DNA of 64,000 nucleotides. Origin: Paenarthrobacter nitroguajacolicus. GTDB lineage: Bacteria; Actinomycetota; Actinomycetes; Actinomycetales; Micrococcaceae. Below are positions 26,202 through 33,954 of this stretch, piece by piece. A program made the translations under genes and the position numbers. How positions within the stretch are numbered: position 1 is the stretch's first letter; every line of letters begins with the position of its first letter. The notes under the pieces are model-generated. The model searched no databases, was not told the DNA's origin, and saw only the letters and a list, made by a program, of their open reading frames with translations. The stretch spans positions 22,176 through 86,175 of the forward strand of contig NZ_JAQPPK010000023.1 of NCBI RefSeq assembly GCF_029952445.1, written 5' to 3'.

Positions 26202-28511
26202 GTGAGCACACCAGAAACTGCGAATCCGGTAGAAACCACAGGTGACCACTCCGCGGCTGTTGCCGTGGAGGGGGAGGGAACCCCGCCCGCGGAGTCCTTG
26301 CGTGACGAATATGAGCAACTGGCTGACCTTGTCCGCAAGTACCGGTATGCCTATTACCAAGAGGACTCACCCACAGTTTCCGATGCCGAGTTCGACGAAC
26401 TGTACCGGCGCCTTGAGGAGCTCGAAGCCCTCCACCCTGAGCTCGTTTCCAATGATTCGCCCACCCAGGAAGTGGGCGGGGAAGTCTCCTCTGCTTTCGC
26501 GGCCGTGGAACACTTGCAGCGGATGTACAGCCTGGATGACGTCTTCTCGTTGGAGGAGCTTGAGGCCTGGGTCCGCAAGGCCGAAGCCTCCGTGGCCAAA
26601 CTCGGCGATTCCGTTCCACCCATCGCGTGGCTGACGGAATTGAAGATCGACGGACTGGCGGTGAACCTCCTGTACCGGGACGGAAAACTGGTCCGGGCCG
26701 CCACGCGTGGAGATGGCACCACGGGCGAGGACATCACGCACAACGTGCTCACCATCAAGGAGATCCCGCGGGAACTGAGCGGTTCCGGGTATCCATCTGA
26801 AGTCGAAATCCGTGGTGAAGTGTTCATTCCTTCCAAGGCGTTCCTGGAGTTCAACGAAACACTCGTGGCCGCAGGGAAGGCACCCCTGGCCAACCCACGC
26901 AATGCTGCTGCCGGGTCACTGCGCCAGAAAGATCCGGCCGAGACAGCCAAGCGCCCCCTGAGCATGTACGTGCACGGCATCGGAGCACGTGAAGGACTGG
27001 ACGCCAAGAGCCAGTCCGGGACGTACAAGCTACTGGAACAATGGGGTCTCCCTGTCAGCCCCTACCTCAAAGTGCTGGGCTCCTTCGCGGAGGTCCTTGA
27101 GTTCATTGCCCACTATGGAGCACACCGCCACGACCTTCAGCATGAGATCGACGGCATCGTGGTCAAGATCGACGACTTCGCCACCCAACGTGCCCTCGGC
27201 TACACGTCCCGTGTTCCCCGATGGGCTGCAGCGTACAAGTACCCGCCGGAGGAAGTGCACACCAAGCTCCTGGACATCGCCGTCAACGTTGGCCGGACAG
27301 GACGCGTGACTCCTTTCGGGTTGATGGAGCCGGTGAAGGTGGCGGGTTCCACCGTGGGGATGGCCACCCTGCACAACCAGGACGTCGTCAAGGCCAAGGG
27401 CGTCATGATCGGCGACATCGTGATCCTCCGGAAGGCCGGAGATGTCATTCCGGAAATCGTGGGCCCGGTGTTGGCCTTGCGCGACAAACAGGACCCCCCG
27501 GTGCGCGAATTCGTCATGCCCACCGAATGCCCGTCTTGTGGCACTCCGCTGGCCCCGGCCAAGGAAAGCGACGTGGACATCCGTTGCCCCAACGCCAAGT
27601 CCTGCCCGTCCCAGCTCCGTGAGCGCGTCTTCCACTTGGCCGGCCGCGGTGCGTTCGACATCGAAGCCCTGGGGTGGGAAGCTGCAATCGCCCTTACCCA
27701 GCCTGCCGAGCCTGAGACGCCGCCCTTGACCAGTGAAGCGGGCCTGTTCAGCTTGAGCCGTGAAGTGCTCGCGGACGTCAGGATCCGCCGGGAGAAGCGG
27801 TCCAAAGGCGTGGGTACCGGCGAATACGAACTGGTTCCCTACTTCTTCACCAAGGGCACGGCCAAGTCGCCGTCCAAGCCCACAGCCACCACGGAGAAGC
27901 TTTTCGTCGAGCTGGAGAAGGCCAAGAAGCAGCCACTCTGGCGCGTGCTGGTGGCCTTGTCCATCCGGCACGTAGGACCCACGGCGTCCAGGGCCTTGGC
28001 CACTGCATTCGGCAGCATGGACGCAATCCGCAGCGCCACAGAGGAGCAGATCGCCCACGTGGACGGCGTGGGACCGACCATTGCCGCGGCACTCAAGGAG
28101 TGGTTCGCCGTGGACTGGCACAACGAGATCGTGGACAGTTGGGCCGCTGCCGGCGTGCGGATGGAGGACGAACGGGACACCTCCGTGCCGCGCACCCTTG
28201 AAGGCCTCACCGTGGTGGTCACCGGCACCCTGCCCAACTTCAGCAGGGATGAAGCCAAGGAGGCCATCATCATCCGCGGCGGCAAAGCCTCCGGATCCGT
28301 TTCCAAGAACACCAGCTACCTGGTGGCTGGCGAGAGTGCCGGGACAAAACTGGACAAGGCCGAGCAGCTGGGCGTTCCGGTGCTGGATGAGGACGGCTTC
28401 CGCGAGCTGTTGGCCAACGGGCCGGCAAAGACCGAGGCGGAAACTGACGGCGGATCCGAAGCAACGCCGGCAGGGACCGAAGCAACAGCAGCCGAGGTGG
28501 AATCCGAATGA
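26202..28511 (+). CDS. ligA: NAD-dependent DNA ligase LigA
   Basis: The product has 769 residues from GTG 26202; the frame is open further upstream, but that sequence is a shadow of the ATPase gene. It seals nicks in DNA using NAD. Domains in order: Ia (YRYAYYQEDSPTVSDAEFDEL), adenylation domain with K148 in LKIDGLAV, OB fold, a Cys4 zinc finger (CPSCGTPL ... CPNAKSC), helix-hairpin-helix region, and a C-terminal BRCT domain (TLEGLTVVVTGTL). It is longer than E. coli LigA because of an N-terminal extension of about 33 residues, an insertion between zinc finger and HhH (about nt 27790-27890) and an acidic C-terminal tail. It overlaps the next gene by 4 nt. Confidence 0.97.
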   Translation: MSTPETANPVETTGDHSAAVAVEGEGTPPAESLRDEYEQLADLVRKYRYAYYQEDSPTVSDAEFDELYRRLEELEALHPELVSNDSPTQEVGGEVSSAFAAVEHLQRMYSLDDVFSLEELEAWVRKAEASVAKLGDSVPPIAWLTELKIDGLAVNLLYRDGKLVRAATRGDGTTGEDITHNVLTIKEIPRELSGSGYPSEVEIRGEVFIPSKAFLEFNETLVAAGKAPLANPRNAAAGSLRQKDPAETAKRPLSMYVHGIGAREGLDAKSQSGTYKLLEQWGLPVSPYLKVLGSFAEVLEFIAHYGAHRHDLQHEIDGIVVKIDDFATQRALGYTSRVPRWAAAYKYPPEEVHTKLLDIAVNVGRTGRVTPFGLMEPVKVAGSTVGMATLHNQDVVKAKGVMIGDIVILRKAGDVIPEIVGPVLALRDKQDPPVREFVMPTECPSCGTPLAPAKESDVDIRCPNAKSCPSQLRERVFHLAGRGAFDIEALGWEAAIALTQPAEPETPPLTSEAGLFSLSREVLADVRIRREKRSKGVGTGEYELVPYFFTKGTAKSPSKPTATTEKLFVELEKAKKQPLWRVLVALSIRHVGPTASRALATAFGSMDAIRSATEEQIAHVDGVGPTIAAALKEWFAVDWHNEIVDSWAAAGVRMEDERDTSVPRTLEGLTVVVTGTLPNFSRDEAKEAIIIRGGKASGSVSKNTSYLVAGESAGTKLDKAEQLGVPVLDEDGFRELLANGPAKTEAETDGGSEATPAGTEATAAEVESE

Positions 28512-29332
28512 CGGAAGCCACTGGGCTGCTTGATGTTGCCAAGCGTGCTGCGGCCGCAGGCGCCGCCGTACTGGCTAAACGGTCCGCCGGCGGTACTGCG
28601 GGCGACGGCCTGCAGACCAGCAACAAGGGTGAAGCCGGCGACTGGGTCACCGCTTATGACGTGGCCGCGGAGAACGCGGTCCGTGAAGCGATCCTGGCCG
28701 AACGACCCAACGACACCATCACGGGGGAGGAACACGGAACCACGCGTCCCACCAACCCCTCCGGCTACCGCTGGTCCATCGACCCGCTGGATGGGACCAC
28801 CAATTTCATCCGGAACATCGTCTACTACGCCACTTCCGTTGCGGTGGCGGATTCCGACGGCGTCTGGCTGGCCGGCGTCGTACACGCACCTGCGCTTGGG
28901 CGCGTGTATTCAGCTGCCCGCGGACAGGGAGCGCAGCTGGAAACAGCAGGGGAAACTACTGCCCTGGCGGGCCCGGTTCCCGGGCGGACCGGACTCATCC
29001 TTGCTACCGGCTTCAGTTACGATCCCCTGACCAGGGCCGACCAGTCAGCCGGACTGGCCGGCCTCATGGATGGCTTCGCCGACGTCCGCCGGCTCGGTTC
29101 CGCGGCACTGGATCTTTGCCTGGTGGCTGACGGCACCTTCGACGCCTACGGTGAGCGTGGTTTGAACGAGCACGATTTCGCAGCCGGTGCGTTGATCGCC
29201 GAGGAAGCCGGTTGCTGGGTACGCAGGCCGCGTTTGACCAGCCCGCTCGACGGCGGACCCAGCACCGAGGACCGGCTGGCGGCGTGGATGTGTGCGGCTA
29301 CCTTGGAACTTTCCGGCAAGTTCCCGTTGTGA
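28508..29332 (+). CDS. Inositol monophosphatase family protein
   Basis: The product has 274 residues, a usual family length. It carries the metal-binding motifs of the IMPase/FBPase superfamily: EEHG (nt about 28727), DPLDGTTNF, and a C-terminal GLNEHDFAAG that stands in for the WDxAAG motif. The substrate could be myo-inositol phosphate, histidinol phosphate or a related sugar phosphate; the sequence alone does not decide. It starts within the ligA stop (ATGA) and is probably co-transcribed with it. Confidence 0.88.
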   Translation: MTEATGLLDVAKRAAAAGAAVLAKRSAGGTAGDGLQTSNKGEAGDWVTAYDVAAENAVREAILAERPNDTITGEEHGTTRPTNPSGYRWSIDPLDGTTNFIRNIVYYATSVAVADSDGVWLAGVVHAPALGRVYSAARGQGAQLETAGETTALAGPVPGRTGLILATGFSYDPLTRADQSAGLAGLMDGFADVRRLGSAALDLCLVADGTFDAYGERGLNEHDFAAGALIAEEAGCWVRRPRLTSPLDGGPSTEDRLAAWMCAATLELSGKFPL

Positions 29333-29342
29333 GAACAATCCG

Positions 29343-30551
29343 GTGATCAGGACACTGGCCATCGCCAACTACCGATCGATCCGGGATCTTGCCATTCAGT
29401 TGCATGGCTTGGACATCGTGACCGGAGCCAATGGCAGCGGAAAGTCCTCGCTATACCGTGCCCTGCGGTTGCTGGCCGAGTGCGCCGGCGGAGACTCCGG
29501 AAACGTAGTGGGCTCCCTCGCCAGGGACGGGGGATTGTCGTCCACTCTCTGGGCGGGACCCGAGACCATCAGCGACGCCATGCGCCGGGGTGAGGTACCA
29601 GTCCAAGGCACGGTCCGCAAGGCGTCGGTGAACCTGAAACTGGGCTATTCCGGGGACGACTTCGGTTACCTGGTGGACCTTGGCATGCCTGTGCCGGGAG
29701 GCGTGGGATTCGACCAGGAAACGGGCAGGCCGCGTCCTTCGGCTTTTGGGCTCGACCCCGAAATCAAGCGGGAGCAAATTTTCTCCGGCCCCGTTGCCAG
29801 GCCTGGGTCCTTGCTGGTTGACCGCAAAGGCAGTCTGGCCCGGCTCCGTGGCGCCGGTGGGGAATGGACGGAGCTGTCGCGGCGCCTGGATACCTACCAA
29901 AGCATGCTCACCGAAGTCTCGGACCAGGACCGCGCGCCGGAGGTCTTGCGGGTGCGGGACTCTGTGCGTTCCTGGCGCTTCTATGACCACTTCCGCACCG
30001 ACCCCGATGCCCCAGCCCGCCAGGCGCAGATCGGGACCCGTACGCCGGTACTGCATCACAGTGGCAGGGATCTCGCGGCCGCCCTCCAGACCCTGCGGGA
30101 GGTGGGGGTCGAACAGAAGCTGGATACCGCCGTCGGCCACGCTTTTCCGGGAAGCCGGCTGCAGGTCGCCGTCAATGATGGCAGGTTCAGTATGGAGCTG
30201 AAACAGCCCGGGATGCTGCGGCCCATGAAAGCTGCCGAACTCTCCGATGGAACCTTGCGTTTCCTTCTGCTGACAGCTGCGTTGCTGACTCCGCGGCCCC
30301 CTGAGCTTATGGTCCTCAACGAACCCGAGACCAGTCTCCACGTTGACCTGATGCCGGCGCTGGCCGGACTGATTGTCCAGGCCAGCGCCTACAGCCAATT
30401 GATCGTGGTGACACATTCCGAGGCCCTCCTCGCAGCGCTCCGGGAGACCGGGGCCGCGCATGAGCACGAGCTCTACAAGGAATTGGGCGAAACCAGGATC
30501 AAGGGCCTGGGCGCCCTGGAAGGTCCGCTGTGGAGCTGGCCCAAGCGCTGA
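29343..30551 (+). CDS. RecF/SMC-like AAA family ATPase (COG4637-like)
   Basis: The product has 402 residues. I chose GTG 29343, giving MIRTLAIANYRSI, which is the typical start of these ATPases; the upstream in-frame extension overlaps the phosphatase gene. Walker A is GANGSGKSS. The signature region is AAELSDGTLRFLLL, and Walker B with D-loop is ELMVLNEPETSLH, followed by VVTHSEAL. This is an ABC-type ATPase head without a long coiled coil. Members often work in DNA repair or as the ATPase part of defence pairs, but there is no nuclease partner here. The physiological role is unknown. Confidence 0.82.
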   Translation: MIRTLAIANYRSIRDLAIQLHGLDIVTGANGSGKSSLYRALRLLAECAGGDSGNVVGSLARDGGLSSTLWAGPETISDAMRRGEVPVQGTVRKASVNLKLGYSGDDFGYLVDLGMPVPGGVGFDQETGRPRPSAFGLDPEIKREQIFSGPVARPGSLLVDRKGSLARLRGAGGEWTELSRRLDTYQSMLTEVSDQDRAPEVLRVRDSVRSWRFYDHFRTDPDAPARQAQIGTRTPVLHHSGRDLAAALQTLREVGVEQKLDTAVGHAFPGSRLQVAVNDGRFSMELKQPGMLRPMKAAELSDGTLRFLLLTAALLTPRPPELMVLNEPETSLHVDLMPALAGLIVQASAYSQLIVVTHSEALLAALRETGAAHEHELYKELGETRIKGLGALEGPLWSWPKR

Positions 30552-30568
30552 CCCCTGGCAAGGGTCAG
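30548..30568 (+). terminator. Hairpin between convergent genes
   Basis: A 7-bp perfect inverted repeat, CTGACCC and GGGTCAG, with a 7-nt loop, overlaps the ATPase stop codon and lies before the convergent flavin monooxygenase stop. There is no U-tract on either strand, so the call is weak. Confidence 0.4.
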
Positions 30569-30586
30569 CCATGCATTGTGTAGCGC

Positions 30587-31954
30587 CTAGAAGGCCGAAC
30601 CAATGGAAGTCAGCTCCTGGGCAGCACTTCCGGCATAACGGTTACCGGGCCGGTCCAGCCCATAGTGTCCCCGAAGCGTTGTGGCCGTGTACTCGGTGCG
30701 GAAGAGGCCGCGCTGCTGCAGGATCGGCACCACCTGGTCAACAAAGACTTCCAAGCCGGAGGGAAGGACGGGCGGCATGATGTTGAAGCCGTCGGCAGCT
30801 CCTGCGTGGAACCATTCCTGGATGGCATCGGCCACCTGTTCCGGTGTGCCGGAAAAGGTCCGGTGCCCGCGGCCGCCACCCAACCGGCCAATCAACTGCC
30901 TGACAGTCAGTTTCTCTCGGCGGGCCAGTTCCACGATCAAGGTGTACCTGCTCTTGGCTCCTTCGATGTCGTCTTCGGAGGGAAGGTCCGAAGGGAGCTG
31001 CCGGTCCAGGGGAAGGTCCTCAGGTGCCAGCCGCAACGTCCGCGCAAGCTGTTCGCGCGCGTATTCGGGTTTGATCAGCTCATCAAGTTCCCTTTCGAGC
31101 CTGAGGGCTTCGGCTTCGGTGGAACCGATCACCGGGACGATGCCCGGCAGGATCTTGATGCCTTCGGGGTCCCTTCCGGCAGCGGCTGTGCGTGCCTTTA
31201 GATCCGAGTAGAAATCCTGTGCGTCGCCGAGTGTCTGGTGGGCCGTAAACACGGCTTCGGCATACTGGGCCGCCAGGTTCTTACCGTTTTCCGAGGACCC
31301 CGCCTGGACAACCAAAGGGTGGCCCTGGGGTGAGCGGGGAACGTTGAGGGGACCGCGGACCCGGAAGTGCTTTCCTTCGTGGTCGATGACCCGGATCTTC
31401 GTGTCGTCGCCCCAGACGCCCTGTTCCTTGTCGGCAAGGATGGCGTCATCGTCCCAGCTGTCCCACAGCTTTTGCGCTACCTCGATGAACTCGGCCGCCC
31501 GTTCGTAGCGGACTGCGTGTGCCGGCTGGTCGTCCACCCCGAAGTTCCGTGCTGCATCGGGGCCCGCGGTGGTCACCACGTTCCACCCGGCGCGTCCGCC
31601 GCTCACCCAGTCCACGGAGGCGAAGCGCCGCGCGAGGTTGAAGGGGTCGTTGTAGGTGGTGGACGCGGTGGCGATCAGGCCGATCCTTTGCGTTGCCGCG
31701 GCAATGGCCGTCAGCAATACCGTGGGCTCCAGCTTTCCGGCCGGACGGCGGCCCACCTCGCCAAACAGGACGGGGGAGTCGGCGAAGAAGATGGAGTCGA
31801 GCTTGCCTCGTTCCGCGGTGCGGGCGAGGTGCTGGTAGTGCTCTATTTTGGTGGAGGCAAAGGGATCACTTTCCGGCAGACGCCATGAGGCTTCGTGGTG
31901 TCCGGTGCTCATGAGGAAAGCGTTCAGGTGCAGTTGGCGCTTTGGCGGGGTCAT
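30587..31954 (-). CDS. LLM-class flavin-dependent monooxygenase (NtaA/SnaA/DszA type)
   Basis: The product has 455 residues starting at ATG 31954, with AAGGAG 4-5 nt upstream; the frame opens further up but without a ribosome-binding site. Family hallmarks are the start RQLHLNAFLMSTGHH, FFADSPVL, ASTTYNDPFNLARRFASVDWVSGGRAGWNVVT and GHPLVVQAGSS. These enzymes use reduced FMN from a separate reductase to oxidise organosulfur or aminopolycarboxylate compounds. No reductase or sulfonate transporter is adjacent, so the substrate is unknown. Confidence 0.9.
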   Translation of the reverse strand: MTPPKRQLHLNAFLMSTGHHEASWRLPESDPFASTKIEHYQHLARTAERGKLDSIFFADSPVLFGEVGRRPAGKLEPTVLLTAIAAATQRIGLIATASTTYNDPFNLARRFASVDWVSGGRAGWNVVTTAGPDAARNFGVDDQPAHAVRYERAAEFIEVAQKLWDSWDDDAILADKEQGVWGDDTKIRVIDHEGKHFRVRGPLNVPRSPQGHPLVVQAGSSENGKNLAAQYAEAVFTAHQTLGDAQDFYSDLKARTAAAGRDPEGIKILPGIVPVIGSTEAEALRLERELDELIKPEYAREQLARTLRLAPEDLPLDRQLPSDLPSEDDIEGAKSRYTLIVELARREKLTVRQLIGRLGGGRGHRTFSGTPEQVADAIQEWFHAGAADGFNIMPPVLPSGLEVFVDQVVPILQQRGLFRTEYTATTLRGHYGLDRPGNRYAGSAAQELTSIGSAF

Positions 31955-32204
31955 GTTTCTCCTTGGTTCAGGACAGTGCGGGGCTGGTGGGTGGCGGGTT
32001 GTGTGGCAACTTAAGCACGTCCTCGAAGACCACCGCCAGCAGCCCGACACGTCCGCGCAACAGCGGGAAACCGGGGTTCACCAAACGCAACGGAACGGCA
32101 TTCAACGCCACAGGAGGCAACAGAAAGGAACCCGCCTGGCCCGGCCGAGCCACCCAAACCGGCCACCCGGCGTCGGGCGTCTTGGGTAGGAAGTCCCCGC
32201 AAAG

Positions 32205-32220
32205 GTGATAGTTCCATCAC
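32205..32220. promoter_or_regulatory. Inverted repeat, candidate operator
   Basis: GTGAT and ATCAC form a perfect 5-bp inverted repeat with a 6-nt spacer, between the divergent monooxygenase and GNAT genes. The regulator is unknown. Confidence 0.3.
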
Positions 32221-32260
32221 GGAAAAGGGCATTTGGTATCCCAGGAGCACCAGACGCGAC

Positions 32261-32266
32261 TACCAT
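32261..32266 (+). promoter_or_regulatory. Candidate -10 for leaderless GNAT transcript
   Basis: TACCAT ends exactly 6 nt before the GTG start at 32273 and there is no clear ribosome-binding site. The -35 is not recognisable. Confidence 0.35.
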
Positions 32267-32272
32267 TGGTAG

Positions 32273-32785
32273 GTGCTTTCTCCGATTACCGTCCGTCCCG
32301 CCCTGCCTGAAGACTACGACGCCGTTGCCCGCATCACGCAGGATTCCTACGTCACCGCGGGGTACTACGGCGACGCCGACCACCCGTACCTGCAGAAGCT
32401 CCAGGACGTGGCCGGACGCGCGGAGCATGCTGAGATTTTGGTGGCAGAGCGTAACGGCGAGGTGATCGGATCCGTTACGGCAGCTCCGGCAGGCGGCGGT
32501 TTCTCGGACATCGGACTCGAGGACGAATTGGAATTGCGCACCCTCGTTGTGGATCCCGCAGTCCAGCGCTCAGGTGCGGGCCGCGCCTTGGTGCAGGCCG
32601 TCGTCGACCAGGCGAAGTCGATGGACGGGATTAAGGCTGTGTCGCTGACCACCGGGGCCACCTGGGAAAGCGCCAACGCCCTGTACGCCCGGACCGGATT
32701 CGACCGTGCACCCCACCGTGACTGGTTTGTTCCGGGTACCGACATAAAACTGTTCGTTTACAGGCTCGAGCTCGGGCAGTCATAA
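32273..32785 (+). CDS. GNAT family N-acetyltransferase
   Basis: The product has 170 residues. The GNAT fold is indicated by an N-terminal VRPALPEDYDAVARI, the acetyl-CoA binding segment LRTLVVDPAVQRSGAGRAL, and the C-terminal SANALYARTGFDRA. It transfers an acetyl group from acetyl-CoA to an unidentified amine. The start is GTG 32273. The gene is followed by ridA after 55 nt on the same strand. Confidence 0.88.
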   Translation: MLSPITVRPALPEDYDAVARITQDSYVTAGYYGDADHPYLQKLQDVAGRAEHAEILVAERNGEVIGSVTAAPAGGGFSDIGLEDELELRTLVVDPAVQRSGAGRALVQAVVDQAKSMDGIKAVSLTTGATWESANALYARTGFDRAPHRDWFVPGTDIKLFVYRLELGQS

Positions 32786-32840
32786 AGTTTCCTTCGAAGC
32801 GTCGGTCACCGGGCCGGTCGCAACGACAGGAAGGCGCGGC

Positions 32841-33221
32841 ATGCGCAAGACATTCGGCACGGGTTCGGTCTGGGAACAGACCCTTGGCTACTCCCGCGCA
32901 GTCCAGGTGGACAACACCCTCTTCATTTCGGCCACGGCCGCCTCGGGACCTGATGGAATTGTGGGCGACGACTTCTACTCGCAGACCAAGTACATCCTGG
33001 AAAAACTCGGCACGGTCCTGGAGGACGCCGGGTTCTCCTACGAAGACGTGGTGCAGTCCAAGCTGTACCTGACCGACATCAGCAAGTGGGAAGACGCCGG
33101 ACGCGCGCACGGCGAAGTCTTCGGCGAGATCCGCCCGACGCTTTCCTTGGTGCACGTCCTGCCGTTCCTGGACCCGCAGATGCTCGTGGAAATCGAACTC
33201 GTAGCCCAAAAGTCCGCATAG
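32841..33221 (+). CDS. RidA/YjgF-family protein
   Basis: The product has 126 residues, typical of the family. Motifs include SRAVQVDNTLFISATAA, VVQSKLYLTDI and the C-terminal VEIELVA. RidA proteins deaminate reactive enamine/imine intermediates. The canonical arginine of the C-terminal motif (R105 in E. coli RidA) is not in the expected place here; the segment reads HVLPFLDPQMLVEIE, so this may be a Rid subfamily member with another activity. The ribosome-binding site AGGAAGG lies about 6 nt before the ATG. A 28-bp hairpin follows the stop. Confidence 0.85.
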   Translation: MRKTFGTGSVWEQTLGYSRAVQVDNTLFISATAASGPDGIVGDDFYSQTKYILEKLGTVLEDAGFSYEDVVQSKLYLTDISKWEDAGRAHGEVFGEIRPTLSLVHVLPFLDPQMLVEIELVAQKSA

Positions 33222-33227
33222 CCCCAC

Positions 33228-33295
33228 ACCCAACTGGGTGACAGCAACTGCTCCACTGACACCTCATTGGAGCAGTTGCTGTTACCCAGTTGGGT
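33228..33295. terminator. 28-bp hairpin between convergent genes, bidirectional terminator candidate
   Basis: Left arm 33228-33255 and right arm 33268-33295 pair over 28 positions with a single G-U, around a 12-nt loop. The right arm abuts the stop codon of the response-regulator gene on the minus strand, and the left arm begins 6 nt after ridA. There is no long U-run. Confidence 0.7.
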
Positions 33296-33954
33296 CAGCC
33301 CGGGACGCCGTACCGGTGTTCCGGGCGGCCGGTGCTTCCGTAGCGCAGTTGGATTTCGACGGCGCCATCGTCAGCGAGCGAGGACAGGTACCTTTGCGCT
33401 GTGGCCCGAGAGACACCGACCCGTTCAGCGACTTCGGCAGCGGAATACTGTTCGCCGGGGACCAGTGATTCCAGGACTGCAGCCTCCGTGGCGGAGCGTG
33501 GCTTGGCCGCCGGGGCAACGTCTCCGGGAATCAGGGAGCGCTTGGCCCGTTCAATGGTGGTCTGGTCAACGGCCGTTTGCTGTGCCAGGATCCGGCGGTA
33601 GCGCGCATAGGACCTAAGCTGCTGGGACAAGGACTCGGCGGTAAAGGGCTTAAGCATGTACCCCAATGCACCCCGGCGGAACGCCACCTTGATGGACTGG
33701 GCATCGGAGGCAGCCGTGAGCATAATGCCGTCCACGTCCAACTGCCCGAGGAGGTCAAGGCCGGACCCATCAGGCAGGTAGACATCCAGCAGTACAAGAT
33801 CGGGCCGCAAGCTGTGGATCGCCTGCAGGGCCTGGGAAACGGACCCCGCCGGGGCGAGCGCCATGAACCCCGCCACTGAGTCCACATAAGCTGCATGGAG
33901 TCTTGCCACGTGGAAGTCGTCATCCACGATCAGCACCCTCAAATCCTCAGCCAC
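33295..33954 (-). CDS. CitB/DctR-type response regulator
   Basis: The product has 219 residues. The N-terminal receiver domain has the acidic pair DDD near residue 11, the phospho-acceptor Asp in LVLLDVYLPDGSG, and Lys in MLKPF. The C-terminal region contains a helix-turn-helix (YSAAEVAERVGVSRATAQRYLSSL). This matches regulators paired with CitA/DcuS/DctS kinases. The kinase gene overlaps it by 8 nt, and the likely target is the CitMHS transporter encoded divergently from the kinase. Confidence 0.92.
   Translation of the reverse strand: MAEDLRVLIVDDDFHVARLHAAYVDSVAGFMALAPAGSVSQALQAIHSLRPDLVLLDVYLPDGSGLDLLGQLDVDGIMLTAASDAQSIKVAFRRGALGYMLKPFTAESLSQQLRSYARYRRILAQQTAVDQTTIERAKRSLIPGDVAPAAKPRSATEAAVLESLVPGEQYSAAEVAERVGVSRATAQRYLSSLADDGAVEIQLRYGSTGRPEHRYGVPG

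Larger units (their letters stand above)
31955..32272. other. 318-nt intergenic region between divergent genes
   Basis: This gap separates the flavin monooxygenase (minus) from the GNAT gene (plus). It contains the monooxygenase ribosome-binding site, an inverted repeat at 32205-32220 and a candidate leaderless -10 at 32261-32266. A 61-codon GTG-started minus frame (31968-32153) is present but has no recognisable product. I see no known riboswitch or RNA fold. Confidence 0.6.

Noticed and set aside
31968..32153. 61-codon minus-strand frame upstream of the flavin monooxygenase as a leader peptide
   Set aside because: It is hydrophobic and GTG-started, but has no good ribosome-binding site, Cys cluster or other feature that would support it as a real peptide.
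31955..32272. A SAM-type riboswitch ahead of the flavin monooxygenase
   Set aside because: I could not find the paired elements or conserved core of a known SAM riboswitch class.
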